Assembly: GCA_021613535.1 (NCBI GenBank) | Contig: CP075496.1 | Location: 2,666,001-2,730,000, forward strand | From: Adineta vaga | Lineage: Eukaryota > Rotifera | Direction of reading: 5' to 3' | Length of the DNA: 64,000 nucleotides | The notes under the pieces: model-generated | Seen by the model: only the letters and a program-made list of their open reading frames with translations | What the model was told of the DNA's origin: nothing | Database searches by the model: none | Shown: positions 11,877 through 23,403 of the stretch, in pieces | Numbering within the stretch: the first letter of the stretch is position 1 | Layout of the letters: the number at the start of each line of letters is the position of its first letter | Translations under genes and position numbers: made by a program

Positions 11877-12031
11877 ACAAGACTGAAGCAAATTTAGCCT
11901 CGACTAATGTCTTGGCTGCTAGATGCGTTCGAGTTATTCATGCTCAATGTGTCCTGCAATTCGCATTGCTTTCTCGCACTTTGCTGCGCTCTTCATCGAA
12001 TAACGAGCCGAGTGATCCACCGTACAGAATT
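11877..12031 (-). rRNA. 5.8S rRNA (gene B)
   Basis: Same sequence as the gene A 5.8S, lying between ITS2 (11580-11876) and ITS1 (12032-12251). It shows the same pairing potential with the 28S 5' end. Confidence 0.95.
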
Positions 12032-12251
12032 ATTTTTTTTTGTTTCTGTATATGTATACAATTCGATTCATATTCAATGACAAACAACAATGATTTGTTG
12101 AATGGAAAAGTTTGAAACAAGTCACAGTTTTGAATATACTATGACTTGTTAGTTACATAATGGTGCGACACAATCATCACACATGTAATATGTATGATGA
12201 TCGTGCGAAGTTAGAAGTTTTGTTTATGATTGGAAATCAATCATAGAACGG

Positions 12252-12397
12252 TAATGATCCATACGCAGGTTCACCTACGAATACCTTGTTACGACTTTTA
12301 CTTCCTCTAAATGATCCAGTTTGAGCATCTTTTCGATAAAAACCGAACGACCCGAGAGCCGCTCGGAAAACCAAGCCGAAGATCTCACTAAAACATT

Positions 12398-12432
<35 letters not shown>

Positions 12433-14065
12433 ACAGGGACATAATCAGCACATTCTGATGAAATAGTGCTTACTAGGAATTCCTCGTTGACGGAGAATAA
12501 TTGCAAGCTCCGATCCCAGTCACGAAGAGAATTTCATGGTTACCCACTTCTGTCGAAGTAGGAAGAAACATTCTGAACTCTCCAGTGTAGCGCGCGTGCA
12601 GCCTCGGACATCTAAGGGCATCACAGACCTGTTATTGCTCCATTTCGTGTGGCTTAAAAAGTGCCACTTATCCTGCTAAGAAGTCTTGAAAAGTCCCTTC
12701 GAACTTTAGACTATTTAGTAAGCCGGAGTCTCGTTCGTTATCGAAATTAATCAGACAAATCGCTCCACGAACTACGAACGACCATGCACCACCACCCACC
12801 TAATCAAGAAAGAGCTCTCAATCTGTCAATCCTAAAAGTGTCCTGGCCGAGTAAGGTTTCCCGTGTTGAGTCAAATTAGGCCACAGGCTCCACTTCTTGT
12901 GTGTCCTTCCGTCAATTCTTTTAAGTTTCAGCTTTGCAACCATACTTCCCCCGGAACCTAAAAACTTAGATTTCTCGAGATCCGCCAGATGAGTCATATA
13001 AATAACCGCATCTAAAAGACAGTTGGCAACGTTTATGGTTTGAACTAGGACGGTATCTAATCGTCTTCGAACCTCAAACTTTCGTTCTTGATTAATGAAA
13101 ACATTCTTGGCGAACGCCTTCGCTGCTGTTCGTCCTGTGGCGATCCAAGAATTTCACCTCTCACACCACAGTACGTACGCCCCCCTCTGATCCTATTAAT
13201 CATTATCTCAATTTCTAAAACCAACGAAATAAAATCGAGATCTTATTTCATTATTCCATGCAATATATATAGGCGAAAGCCTGCTTTTAGCACTCTAATT
13301 TTCTCAAAGTAAACGTTCTGGCAACTGACGACAATCGATAAAGATCATCGCCAGCCGTCCAGCAAATGAGGATCTGTTAACCAACATGGCCAGTTAGACC
13401 AGCTAGCAACAAATACCCGAAATTCAACTACGAGCTTTTTAAACACAGCAACTTTAGTTTTCCTTATTGGAGCTGGAATTACCGCGGCTGCTGGCACCAG
13501 ACTTGCCCTCCAATTGTTAATCGATAACCTGTTTACAGTGTTCCCATTCCGATTGTCAGCCTAAATAAGACTAACATCGTTATTTCTCTTCACTACCTCC
13601 TCGTTTTGAGAGTGGGTAATTTGCGCGCCTGCTGCCTTCCTTGGAAGTGGTCGCCGTTTCTCAGGCGGCCTCTCCAGAACCAAACCCTGATTCTCTGTAC
13701 TCGTTACAACCACGGTAGACATATAATGTACCGTCTAAAGTTGATAAGTCAGACACTTGAAAGATATGTCGTCGACACAAAGGTCATACGATCAACACAA
13801 AGTTATTTAGAGTCACCAACAAACAGTTCCGGTTAAAGAACTAGAAGGTTTTGATCTAATAAAAGCATTCCGATATTACTACCGGAATTGTCGCATGTAT
13901 TAGCCCAGGCTTTTCCTCGGTTATTCCATTTAGAATTTATGATCAAAGAAAGTTATAGCTGATGTAATGAGCCGTACGCAGTTTCACCTTAAACCAGTTC
14001 ATACTTAGACATGCATGGCTTAATCTTCAAGACAAAGGAAAGCCACCGACAAGATCAATCGGAAA
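12252..14065 (-). rRNA. 18S rRNA (gene B)
   Basis: 1814 nt; no difference from gene A noticed in the conserved segments inspected. The upstream 5' ETS hairpin is conserved. Confidence 0.97.
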
Positions 14066-14649
14066 GCTTCGTTATATATATATGCATATACAAGAAGATA
14101 TGTATATGCTTTTTTTCACAACAAGTCAAATGAAATCACTTCATTATGACCAGTGTTTATAATATAAATATTACATTTATATTCGTTGTTTCATCGAGAC
14201 GAAACAAAACCAACCCACATCATAGGAATAAATTCATTCCTGTTTTTAATGCAACTCATTTACAAGCATTCAAGCCCAAACTATCAACATATGACCAATT
14301 ATTGAAAACTGATCAACAAGATGTTAGTTTATATATGTGTGTGCGTAAGTTGAAACATTTTCAACCGCATTCACTTCTTTGCCATTCGTGATGCATTTTG
14401 TTTGCAATTAGTTCGTTTTTTTATATGATATTTGTATATGATCATGTGAAAAGTTGACGAAGCAGCTTCGACAAACTTTTTTTTTCATCATATACAATTT
14501 ATTTCATACTGCTAAACAACTGTATCAACACAGTCATACTAGCCGAACCATCGCTTCATCACAACATCATCCTCGAGAAACTAGACCATTCTTGTGTCAG
14601 TCGAATCTGTACAAAAATTGTTATATCGGAATCGCGTACTACGAGTTTG

Positions 14650-15531
14650 CTTCATATATAACTGAGGAATACGTCAATCCATCTGCTTATTCATTTTTTC
14701 ATTCACCTACGTCGTTGTATTAACTCCATATGTAATACGAAGTAGACTCAATCGATTTGCCAAATCCATTTTCTATTCAGCTATTTTATTGTAGCAACTT
14801 CATATATAATATGAGCTCGAGTTAATCTATTTGCTTGATCATCGTCGTGTCTTCGCGTATTTCTTTTCTTTCTTTCTTTCTTTCTTTCTTTCTATCAACT
14901 ATATACTATATACTACGACTTGGCGACCGATTCGCTTATTCGTCTTCACACCCTTGTATATTTCTTTTCTTTCCTGTATACTGTACTATTCTATATTATA
15001 TATGAAGAGTGGTCAATCGCTTTGCTTATTCGTCTTTGCATTTTTACCTATTTCTTTTCCTTTTCTTTAACCTCATATTATATATGAAATCCAGTCACTC
15101 CATTTGCTTACTCATACTTTTGGATTCAGTTATTTCTCTTACTTACTCTTCATCTTCATACGTAAAATCAAGTGAAATCAATCCATTTGCTAATTCATTG
15201 TCTTCAAATCATGTATTTCGTTTACGCGTTTTGCAACTTCATACTATATATGAAATCAACTACATCTATTAACTTACTCGTTTTCTTGTATTCAGCTAAA
15301 ACTTTGGTTTTCTCTTCAATTTCATATCATATATAAAATCCAGTCAGTCGATTTACTTATTGATTCTTTCGTATTCAGCTACATCTTCTCTCTCTGTTAT
15401 CTTCATATAAAATATCAAACCGAGTCAATTCATTTGTCTCTTCATTTTCCTACATTTTCCTATTCTTTTTCCTCTGTCAATCAACATTATATCGAATATA
15501 AAAAAGTGAAGTAATTTATTTGCTAAATCGG
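14650..15531 (-). repeat. IGS2 degenerate ~80 bp tandem repeats
   Basis: Counterpart of the IGS1 repeat block, with the same order of repeat variants and a shorter TTTC run. Confidence 0.7.
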
Positions 15532-17704
15532 TTTTCATCAATAAGCTAATTGATTTGTTTCAATTGTATACTTTGGATGAAATGATGTATCTTATTATGT
15601 CAGAGTAAGTATATGTATCTAGATTTCATACATATGACAGATAATAGAAGTCGTTCTCTTCTTCTCGTTAAATAAGCCAAAAAAAAAGAAATAGTCACAC
15701 AGTCAAGCATTGATTTGTTTTTCGAAATTTTACTTTTATTTTTTCGCACATCATATGTCTATTTTGATCTTCTTTCATTTGCAATTTATATAAATTCTGA
15801 AAGTAAGTAAAGTTATTTTCTTAACGTTCTCTCATTCATCGATTCATTTTATTCTTCGTTTCATTTATTTTGATTCTAATTTTCAAATAGATAATACAAT
15901 GAAACAAATCGATATCAAATCATTCGTTTTATTCTATTGCTGGTTATAGATGTCATTCGATGAAATATTCTTATTTCATTCGATCGAGAAATGAATAAAA
16001 TAATCGAATCGAATCGAATTTTCTTCATTCAATTCAATTCACTTTCTTTAGTTTTTTTTCTTATTCACTTTCATTATATTTCTTTTCTTTTCACATATTC
16101 ATTTGAAATATTTTATACTTCTATGTTTATCATCATACAATCGAGAAAATCTCTCTCCTATTCTGATTTCATGATTTCATACATTCTCCAGATGATTACA
16201 TATATATGAATAAAGTAGAACTATCGTATTTGTTAACTTGATTTCTTCTATAATATCAATCATAAAATTAGCATCTTTATGAGAAAAGATATGTTTCTCC
16301 ATAAATCTTCATGGATTTGGTATTCAAGCATATTTTTTCCTTATTAATTTTATAAATATATATGACATTTCAATTTTGACATTTGTTTTATTTTCGTTTT
16401 CTATATCATATTCAATCAAAGATAATATATTCGTCATACACATTTAGCTGTTATATTCAATTGATATAGGTAATTTTAACAAAAATTTTAACATTCGATC
16501 TTCATTCTCATCATTTATCTACATGTATTTAGATCCTTATTTCATTTTACATGCTTGGGAAAATTCAAAATGACATTTATTCATATGTGTATAGTTTACG
16601 AATCGAATTCCCTTCAAATGTTGAATATTTGTTGATTTTGAGAAAATATAAACTTTTCATATTCATTCATACAAGATACTATTGCTATACAATATGAAAG
16701 TTATTGAAAACGATTTTATATTGAGCAAGAATCGATCAAGATGACACAACAGATCGATATTTATATCGTAGAAATGTATAGAATGAGAATGAAAAGTTTC
16801 AACATATTTATTGGATGGATATGTTATCGTGAACAAAATGTTACTTAATTTAGACGAAATTGTATGAAAATGACGTTGAAACATGTATAATTTAATTTTG
16901 GTTTTTCTATTTCATATCCTATGAATAGGAATTAATATAATCGAAAGTTACATGTCAACAATGTGTATAAGCGTAAGGAGAAGAGAATTTTTAAATGATC
17001 TACTATCTATTTGTATGTACCCTCAAGTAAACATCGAAAATCATTTGAATTCTTAGATACAAGATGTATGTTTTTATTTTTTGTTTGAAGATATCTATAT
17101 TCATCTATGTTGTTAAATTATTGATAACAAGAGTAAATGAATTCGAATAGAATGAACATCAAACAGAAATGATATCTGTTAGTAATGATGATTTCATATC
17201 ATATGTATTTCATAATATGACATGTGTCTATGATTTTGATTCATATGTACTGCATATCTACATCTAGGTTGTTTGTATATTGTCGTCATATGTAATCAAG
17301 ATGATTTTTCCATTGTTAAGATTTAATAAATAAAATGAAAAACGTAGAGAAACTGATTTTTAACATCTTAAGTTCGATTGAAAGAAGACATGAAAATGAA
17401 CTATTTCAATGTGTTATTTACTGAATGTATGCGTTTTTCTTGATTAACAAAAGACTTCTCTTGACATGATATACTACTAGTTCGCGTTGTAGTCTTTTTT
17501 TCTTACAATTTATTCATATAATATTAGTTCATTTGGATATTATTCATACATAGAATAAAATATCAAATAGCTTTGAATAAAAGATTCTTTCCTTTTCGTA
17601 CATGAATGCATATATGTATGTGTTGGTATTGACAATGCGATGACTTATATTATTTCGATTTCGTTTGTGTTTCTATAAGACATATTCATGAAATTGTGAA
17701 ATTT

Positions 17705-17752
17705 AAAATGCAAATGTCGTCTATATAGAACTGAAGTCTATCGAATCAGCAT
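17705..17752 (-). repeat. Distal 28S-end hairpin element (IGS2)
   Basis: Same 48 bp element as in IGS1, stem ATAGA/TCTAT with loop ACTGAAG. Confidence 0.6.
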
Positions 17753-18190
17753 TTCTATTTCATTATTCATATTGATAATGACGATGGGATTAATGATATA
17801 TATGTTCAATATAAAGAAAGAGAACATCAAATCAATATTTCGATATGATATATGATACTGACAATCATCGTTTGTATATCGTGCAACATAGACATAGATG
17901 ATGGTAATGATCAAGTAGAAGACAATATTCTTATATATAAGATACGAAAGATAAGATATACAGTATGTAATTCCAAGTAAATATTTACTTGAAGTTGTTT
18001 GTTCGAAATAGCGTAGCATAGAAGATATATATGTATGTATGTATGTTATGGTAAACATATCAAGATGAATATGAAATTATAGAGTGATACATGTTGTTGT
18101 TGTTTTTTCTAATCGAAGAATAGAAAAAAACGACTAAGTCATAGAAAATGAATGAATGAAATGAATAAGAGAGAAATTATTACTGATGAT

Positions 18191-18234
18191 AAAATGCAAA
18201 TGTCGTATAGGACTGAAGCCTATCGAATCAGCAT
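18191..18234 (-). repeat. Proximal 28S-end hairpin element (IGS2)
   Basis: Same 44 bp element at the 28S 3' end, stem ATAGG/CCTAT with loop ACTGAAG. Confidence 0.6.
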
Positions 18235-18648
18235 AACATCGAGCAGAAACTCAGCGGATCGCAATGTGGCGGTTGCTCTCACGTGTACGTTACTCTGTTA
18301 CTGAAGAAAGTCGTTTACAATCGATTCTAGCCATTAGTGTTGTTTCGACTAAAAATGCATCGTTGCAATCACAATCTCATTTCGATTATGACGAGGCAAC
18401 AATACGGTAGCTTCATTCATATGTTCACTTGATCAACAGTTTGAACATATATAAATGTGCTGACGACAACCAATGTGCCAAAAAATCATTGAGTCTAGAT
18501 CGGATTCCAACTTAGAGGCGTTCAGTTGTAAGCCGTCGGATGGTAGCTTCGCATCATTGTCCTTTCGAACAAATACGTAAACCAAATGTCCGAACGTACG
18601 GTTCCTCTCGTACTAAGTACGATTCCTATATCAATGACAAAATCCAAT

Positions 18649-18701
<53 letters not shown>

Positions 18702-18743
18702 ATTGGTGGGTGAACAATCCAACACTTTGCGAAGTCTGCTTCG

Positions 18744-18781
<38 letters not shown>

Positions 18782-18804
18782 GACGTCGCTATGAACGCTT
18801 GGCC

Positions 18805-18839
<35 letters not shown>

Positions 18840-19220
18840 TCACCTCTTGCAAAAAACTCGTTAAATCAAAAGGATCGATAGGCCCGGATTTCTCCGTCTG
18901 TATTCGTACTGAAAATCTAAATCAAGCTGACTTATGCCCTTTTACTCAATGTGTGGTTTCTGTCCGCACTGAGTCAACTTTTGGACACCTACGTTAACAT
19001 TTGATAGATGTACCGCCCCAGCCAAACTCCCCACCTGTCTCTTTCCTTGAAGCAGATCACGTTGATACAAGTATCGACGTTTGTCACTCAAACACTGGAT
19101 GTAAAATCCAATCTCTGTATAACCAAGTAAGTAAAGAAACAATGAAAATAATGGTGTTTCATTGACGTGTTGCCACTCCCATCTACGCTACACTTTTCAA
19201 GTCTCTTTACGAAGACAGAT

Positions 19221-19254
<34 letters not shown>

Positions 19255-19261
19255 ATTGAAG

Positions 19262-19303
<42 letters not shown>

Positions 19304-19313
19304 CAGGGACAGT

Positions 19314-19332
<19 letters not shown>

Positions 19333-19345
<13 letters not shown>
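19333..19345 (-). repeat. Target-site duplication, 3' side (gene C)
   Basis: 13 bp TCATGCGCGTCAC on the + strand (28S sense GTGACGCGCATGA), present once in uninterrupted genes and twice around the insert. A further shared T makes 14 bp possible. Confidence 0.9.
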
Positions 19346-19346
<1 letters not shown>

Positions 19347-19510
19347 TCTTGTGCTACGGCTCTGTCGCCAGAGCCGTTTTTGGACATCCACTGGTTTGAC
19401 CCAGTGGTGTGGGAGGATCGCTCCCTACAGTCAATGTACCAAGGCAATAATGCCCGGCGGTACAAGGGTCCTAGATGCCGACCATGTCAGAGCATGGTCG
19501 GTTTTTTGTA
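19346..19510 (-). other. Five-hairpin 3' cassette (element copy 1)
   Basis: Consecutive inverted repeats, + strand: 19356-19377 (ACGGCTCTG/CAGAGCCGT, 9 bp; the sense loop is GCGA, a GNRA tetraloop); 19388-19407 (CCACTGG/CCAGTGG, 7 bp); 19411-19425 (GGGAG/CTCCC); 19435-19464 (TGTACC/GGTACA with an inner GGCA/TGCC); 19478-19501 (CCGACCATG/CATGGTCGG, 9 bp). This strongly resembles a structured 3' RNA that a reverse transcriptase could recognise, as R2 recognises its 3' UTR. The block is identical in copy 2. Confidence 0.75.
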
Positions 19511-19807
19511 AAATAACAGCCTGATCGAGTGTGAGTTTTCTCGAACGACTTAAGGCAATCGGGTTGAGTTTCGAACCTCAACACTGCTCCCCGCGTGCAC
19601 GCTAGGTACTCACGTCACCAGTACCCCTCTGTTATTCTACTGCCCCTGCAGAGCAGGAGCGCCTACGTTCAGTCCTTTGTTCGCCTACATAGTGGCTTTA
19701 TTCGGACTGGTTGAACATGCACAGAATGCTACCCATCACCCGAAAGTCGAGCAGCTCACTTTAGGGTTAGTGTGACTGTTAGACCTTAGGCGGGATAGAC
19801 TAAAAAT

Positions 19808-19880
19808 GCAGATATTTCGTCAGGTTGAGCCGAGACTCAACCCTGCCAGGGCCACCACGCGGAGGAATCTGCTTAGCCCC
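19808..19880 (-). ncRNA. HDV-like self-cleaving ribozyme (element copy 1)
   Basis: Sense numbering from 1 at base 19880. P1 is 7 bp: GGGGCUA (1-7) with UGGCCCU (27-33), including the characteristic G1-U33 wobble at the cleavage site. P2 is 6 bp: GCAGAU (9-14) with AUCUGC (68-73). L3 carries UCC (18-20), whose CC can form P1.1 with GG at 34-35. P4 is 7 bp: GGUUGAG (39-45) with CUCAACC (52-58). J4/2 contains C62 followed by GAA, matching catalytic C75-GAA of HDV. P3 is weak (C16-G26, C17-G25). Cleavage would fall exactly at the 28S/element junction, as in R2 elements. Cleavage activity itself is untested. Confidence 0.82.

Positions 19881-19893
<13 letters not shown>
19881..19893 (-). repeat. 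Target-site duplication, 5' side (gene C)
   Basis: Second 13 bp copy of TCATGCGCGTCAC, directly abutting the ribozyme 5' end. It continues into TAATTAGATG of the normal 28S. Confidence 0.9.
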
Positions 19894-19921
<28 letters not shown>

Positions 19922-19923
19922 AG

Positions 19924-19961
<38 letters not shown>

Positions 19962-22162
19962 ATTTGAATTTCTTCACGTTAACATTCAGAGCACTGGGCA
20001 GAAATCACTTTGCGTCAACACCAAGTTTTCCGGCCAATCGCAAAGCTCTGTTTTAATTAGACAGTCGGATTCCCCTAGACGCAGCGAGTTCTAAGTTTGC
20101 TATTAAACGATGTCCGAAGTAATACGGCCCGCAAGCGAACCGCATACCGTAGCAAAACGATTCCACAGCAAGACAAGCCACTAGTCCGAACGATCAGACA
20201 CATTGCTGCATCCGAAAGCTCAGCTCCAATAGCAAGTCTACTGCTTTATCATCAAGCCCGAACACCCTAGCACTTAGAGCCAATCGTTATCCCGAAGTTG
20301 CCGATCGATTTTGCCGACTTCCCTTGTGCTACCTTGTTCTAATTGACTAGAGGCTTTTCACCTTGGAGACCTGATGCGGTTTAGAGTACAGATAAGTGCG
20401 AAATTGAATATCTCGCTCAAATTTTCAAGGATCACAAATGATGCACCGAGGAAGTAGCAAGAACGGCTACTCTTTACCTTCATTTGAACCCTATCTCCAG
20501 TTGAACTGATTCCAGGGTCGTCTGATGAAGTAACAAAGAGAGAAAACTCTTTCCAGGACCACTTGTGATGTATTTGAGCTTGTTTGTGTTACCACATATG
20601 TTTGACACGAAATCAAACAATCTCCGACACTTAGTACAAGAATATTAACTTGTTTCCCTTTCGATTTGATGGAATATAAATATGATATGAATATAGATAT
20701 TCCTCGTTCGGAACCCTCTTTCGAGCGCATCTTAGGACTGACTGACCCATGTCCAATAGCTGTTCACATGGAACCTTTCTCCACGTCAGTCTTCAAAGTT
20801 CTCATTTGAATAGTTGCTACTACCACTAAGATCTGTACATATGACTGCTCAAGCCACACTCACGTGTTAGCCTTCGACGCAACCATATCAACCGTCCTAC
20901 TTGTTACGACATGATGTCCGTTAATGGCTTGTTGTATCGTAACAGTCAAGTATAAGAGGCTCGCTCGAGCGCCATCCATTTTTAGGACTAGTCGATTCGG
21001 CAGGTGAGTTGTTACACACTCCTTAACGGATTCCGACTTCCATGGCCACCGTCCTGCTGTCTATATCGACCAACACCTTTTATGGTATCTGATGAGCGAG
21101 ACCATCTGGCTCTTTATCTTGACGTTTTGTGCATCCAACAGCGCCAGTTCTGCTTACCAAAAATGGCCCACTTGGCACTCACATTCGCTGTTCATTCTCA
21201 ATGAAGTAGAAAAATGAACTTCATACCCATTTAAAGTTTGTCAATAGGTTGAGCGTATTTTACGCCCAATGCCTCTAAACATTCGCTTTACCGGATATAA
21301 CTGTGAAAATTGAATGCCAGCTATCCTGAGGGAAACTTCGGACGGAACCAGCTACTAGATGGTTCGATTAGTCTTTCGCCCCTTAACGCATGTTTGACGA
21401 TCGATTTGCACGTCAGAACCGCTACGAACTTCCACCAGGGTTTCCCCTGGCTTCATTCTACACACGTTAAGTTCACCATCTTTCGGGTCTCATTGCATAT
21501 ACTCTTACTAAGCTCTTTGCCAGCGGCAATAGAACCTGTCAGTGTTGCGTTCATTGTCATGATTTGCACCAGATGACAGAAATCACACTTCAAACATTGC
21601 AAGAATGTTCTTTACTTTCATTACGAGCAAGGCTTTTCATACAGCCGAACTCTTGCACATGCAGTGAACTCCTTAGACCGTGTTTCAAGACGGGTCGAAT
21701 AACTCGGCATTCAAAACTCCTGTTGACTTGCCGATTTCATTGACAGCCACAAAACATTAGGCATTGACAATGAATAAAACTAATATTGTTTAGATATTAG
21801 TTACTCATGTAACACAAACAATGCTCATGGCGTGCCGTACTCGAAAGTACTGAAATCAAAGAACACGTCAGTTTACCTATAACGCCAAGTCGAATTTGTT
21901 ATTTATGCAAGTCATATTTTTAACACGACTAAAAGTCGCTACCAAAATAGACTGATTCGACTAGCTGTAATGTTATAGATCCAGGTTCAGTTAATACTTT
22001 GAAAATGCATCCGATTCTAGGCAAGAACATATCAATGGACTGTTGAAGTTCCAAATCAACATGTATTACCATCATATAGAAATCGAATTGAATCCAAAGT
22101 AATCTGATGAATGCGGCCATTCGTTTTCTTCTGTACGGTTTTACGTACTATTTAACTCTCTC

Positions 22163-22213
<51 letters not shown>

Positions 22214-22848
22214 GTTATAATATTTAGCTTTGGAACAAGTTTACGTCCCACGTTGGCGTAGCAATCTCAAACTACGCTACTCGAAAGGTAGACAATGTAC
22301 GGCACAGAACTATTCGTGATTATAGGACTAGCACCTTCTATGGTTAAAGCCCTGATCAAAGGAACTCACACGAACAGGCACCATACAGTAGTTACCCCAA
22401 ATGCTACAATGCATGTCAGAAGTAAATCTAACACGCTTCAGCAATGAGCTTTTGCCGGTTCATTCGCCATTACTAAGGCAATCTCAGTTGATTTCTTTTC
22501 CTTTGCTTATTAATATGCTTAAGTTCAGCAAGTATTCTAATTTGACTTCAGCTTGAAATGTGAAAATAAATGGATAAGTATATATTACACACATATTTAT
22601 GTTACAAGGTCATTCGATTGCATGTTGATTATCAGTAACATGGATATGATAAAGATTTCTCATGTTATGACAGTTCACACAATAAAATTCATTTGTGTAT
22701 GTGTATAACTCCGTTTTATACGTATACAACATTATATAGAAATCTATATAATGATATATGTTATATATGTCTTGCAAGCTAGATAAAGTAATATTATCGA
22801 ACTTGCCAGCAATTCATTTAGAAAATAAATGAATTTGATGTTATGTAA

Positions 22849-23003
22849 ACAAGACTGAAGCAAATTTAGCCTCGACTAATGTCTTGGCTGCTAGATGCGT
22901 TCGAGTTATTCATGCTCAATGTGTCCTGCAATTCGCATTGCTTTCTCGCACTTTGCTGCGCTCTTCATCGAATAACGAGCCGAGTGATCCACCGTACAGA
23001 ATT
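22849..23003 (-). rRNA. 5.8S rRNA (gene C)
   Basis: Same as gene A; ITS2 at 22552-22848, ITS1 at 23004-23222 (one T shorter in a T-run near 23010). Confidence 0.95.
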
Positions 23004-23222
23004 ATTTTTTTTTGTTCTGTATATGTATACAATTCGATTCATATTCAATGACAAACAACAATGATTTGTTGAATGGAAAAGTTTGAAACAAGTCACAGTT
23101 TTGAATATACTATGACTTGTTAGTTACATAATGGTGCGACACAATCATCACACATGTAATATGTATGATGATCGTGCGAAGTTAGAAGTTTTGTTTATGA
23201 TTGGAAATCAATCATAGAACGG

Positions 23223-23368
23223 TAATGATCCATACGCAGGTTCACCTACGAATACCTTGTTACGACTTTTACTTCCTCTAAATGATCCAGTTTGAGCATC
23301 TTTTCGATAAAAACCGAACGACCCGAGAGCCGCTCGGAAAACCAAGCCGAAGATCTCACTAAAACATT

Positions 23369-23403
<35 letters not shown>

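Larger units (their letters stand above)
14066..18232 (-). other. Intergenic spacer 2
   Basis: 4167 bp, same layout as IGS1: 5' ETS (14066 to about 14650), degenerate repeats, unique AT-rich part, 28S-end hairpins. It belongs to the main homogenised type shared with IGS3 and IGS4, with a shortened TTTC tract (about 14861-14893). Nothing gene-like was seen. Confidence 0.85.
19346..19880 (-). mobile_element. Short non-autonomous 28S-specific retroelement, copy 1
   Basis: 535 bp inserted in 28S sense orientation and flanked by a 13-14 bp target-site duplication. In sense order: an HDV-like ribozyme at the very 5' end (19808-19880), a middle of about 300 bp without a long reading frame, and a five-hairpin 3' cassette (19346-19510) ending AGCACAAGAA. 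There is no reverse transcriptase, so any mobility must use another element's proteins, as for Drosophila SIDEs parasitising R2. The insertion lies between the R2 and R1 sites; R4 of Ascaris is reported from this interval with a 13-bp duplication, so an R4-like machinery is a reasonable inference. The full element recurs at 51197-51781. The family name is unknown to me. Confidence 0.85.
18233..22551 (-). rRNA. 28S rRNA (gene C, interrupted by R-like element)
   Basis: 4319 bp, i.e. the normal gene plus 548 bp of insertion and target-site duplication, less one base elsewhere. The insertion at 19346-19880 splits the gene between the R2 and R1 target regions. A precursor from this copy cannot give a normal 28S unless the element is removed; R-element-bearing rRNA genes are usually poorly transcribed. 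The altered R2-site bases are at 19922-19923. Confidence 0.95.

Noticed and set aside
12237-12506. 89-codon minus-strand open frame beginning MQLFSVNEEF
   Set aside because: Sense-strand reading of the 18S 3' end; not coding.
16663-18058. 73- and 106-codon minus-strand frames in the spacer
   Set aside because: Present in homogenised spacers but shortened or lost in IGS1 and IGS5; low-complexity composition and no motif.
19346-19880. Group I intron as explanation of the 28S insert
   Set aside because: A 13-14 bp target-site duplication flanks the insert, and the 5' end fits an HDV-like ribozyme; no P7/G-binding core was recognised.
19346-19880. tRNA-derived SINE or hammerhead ribozyme
   Set aside because: Only a B-box-like match was found, with no A-box or cloverleaf, and no hammerhead core (CUGAUGA with GAAA) was seen.
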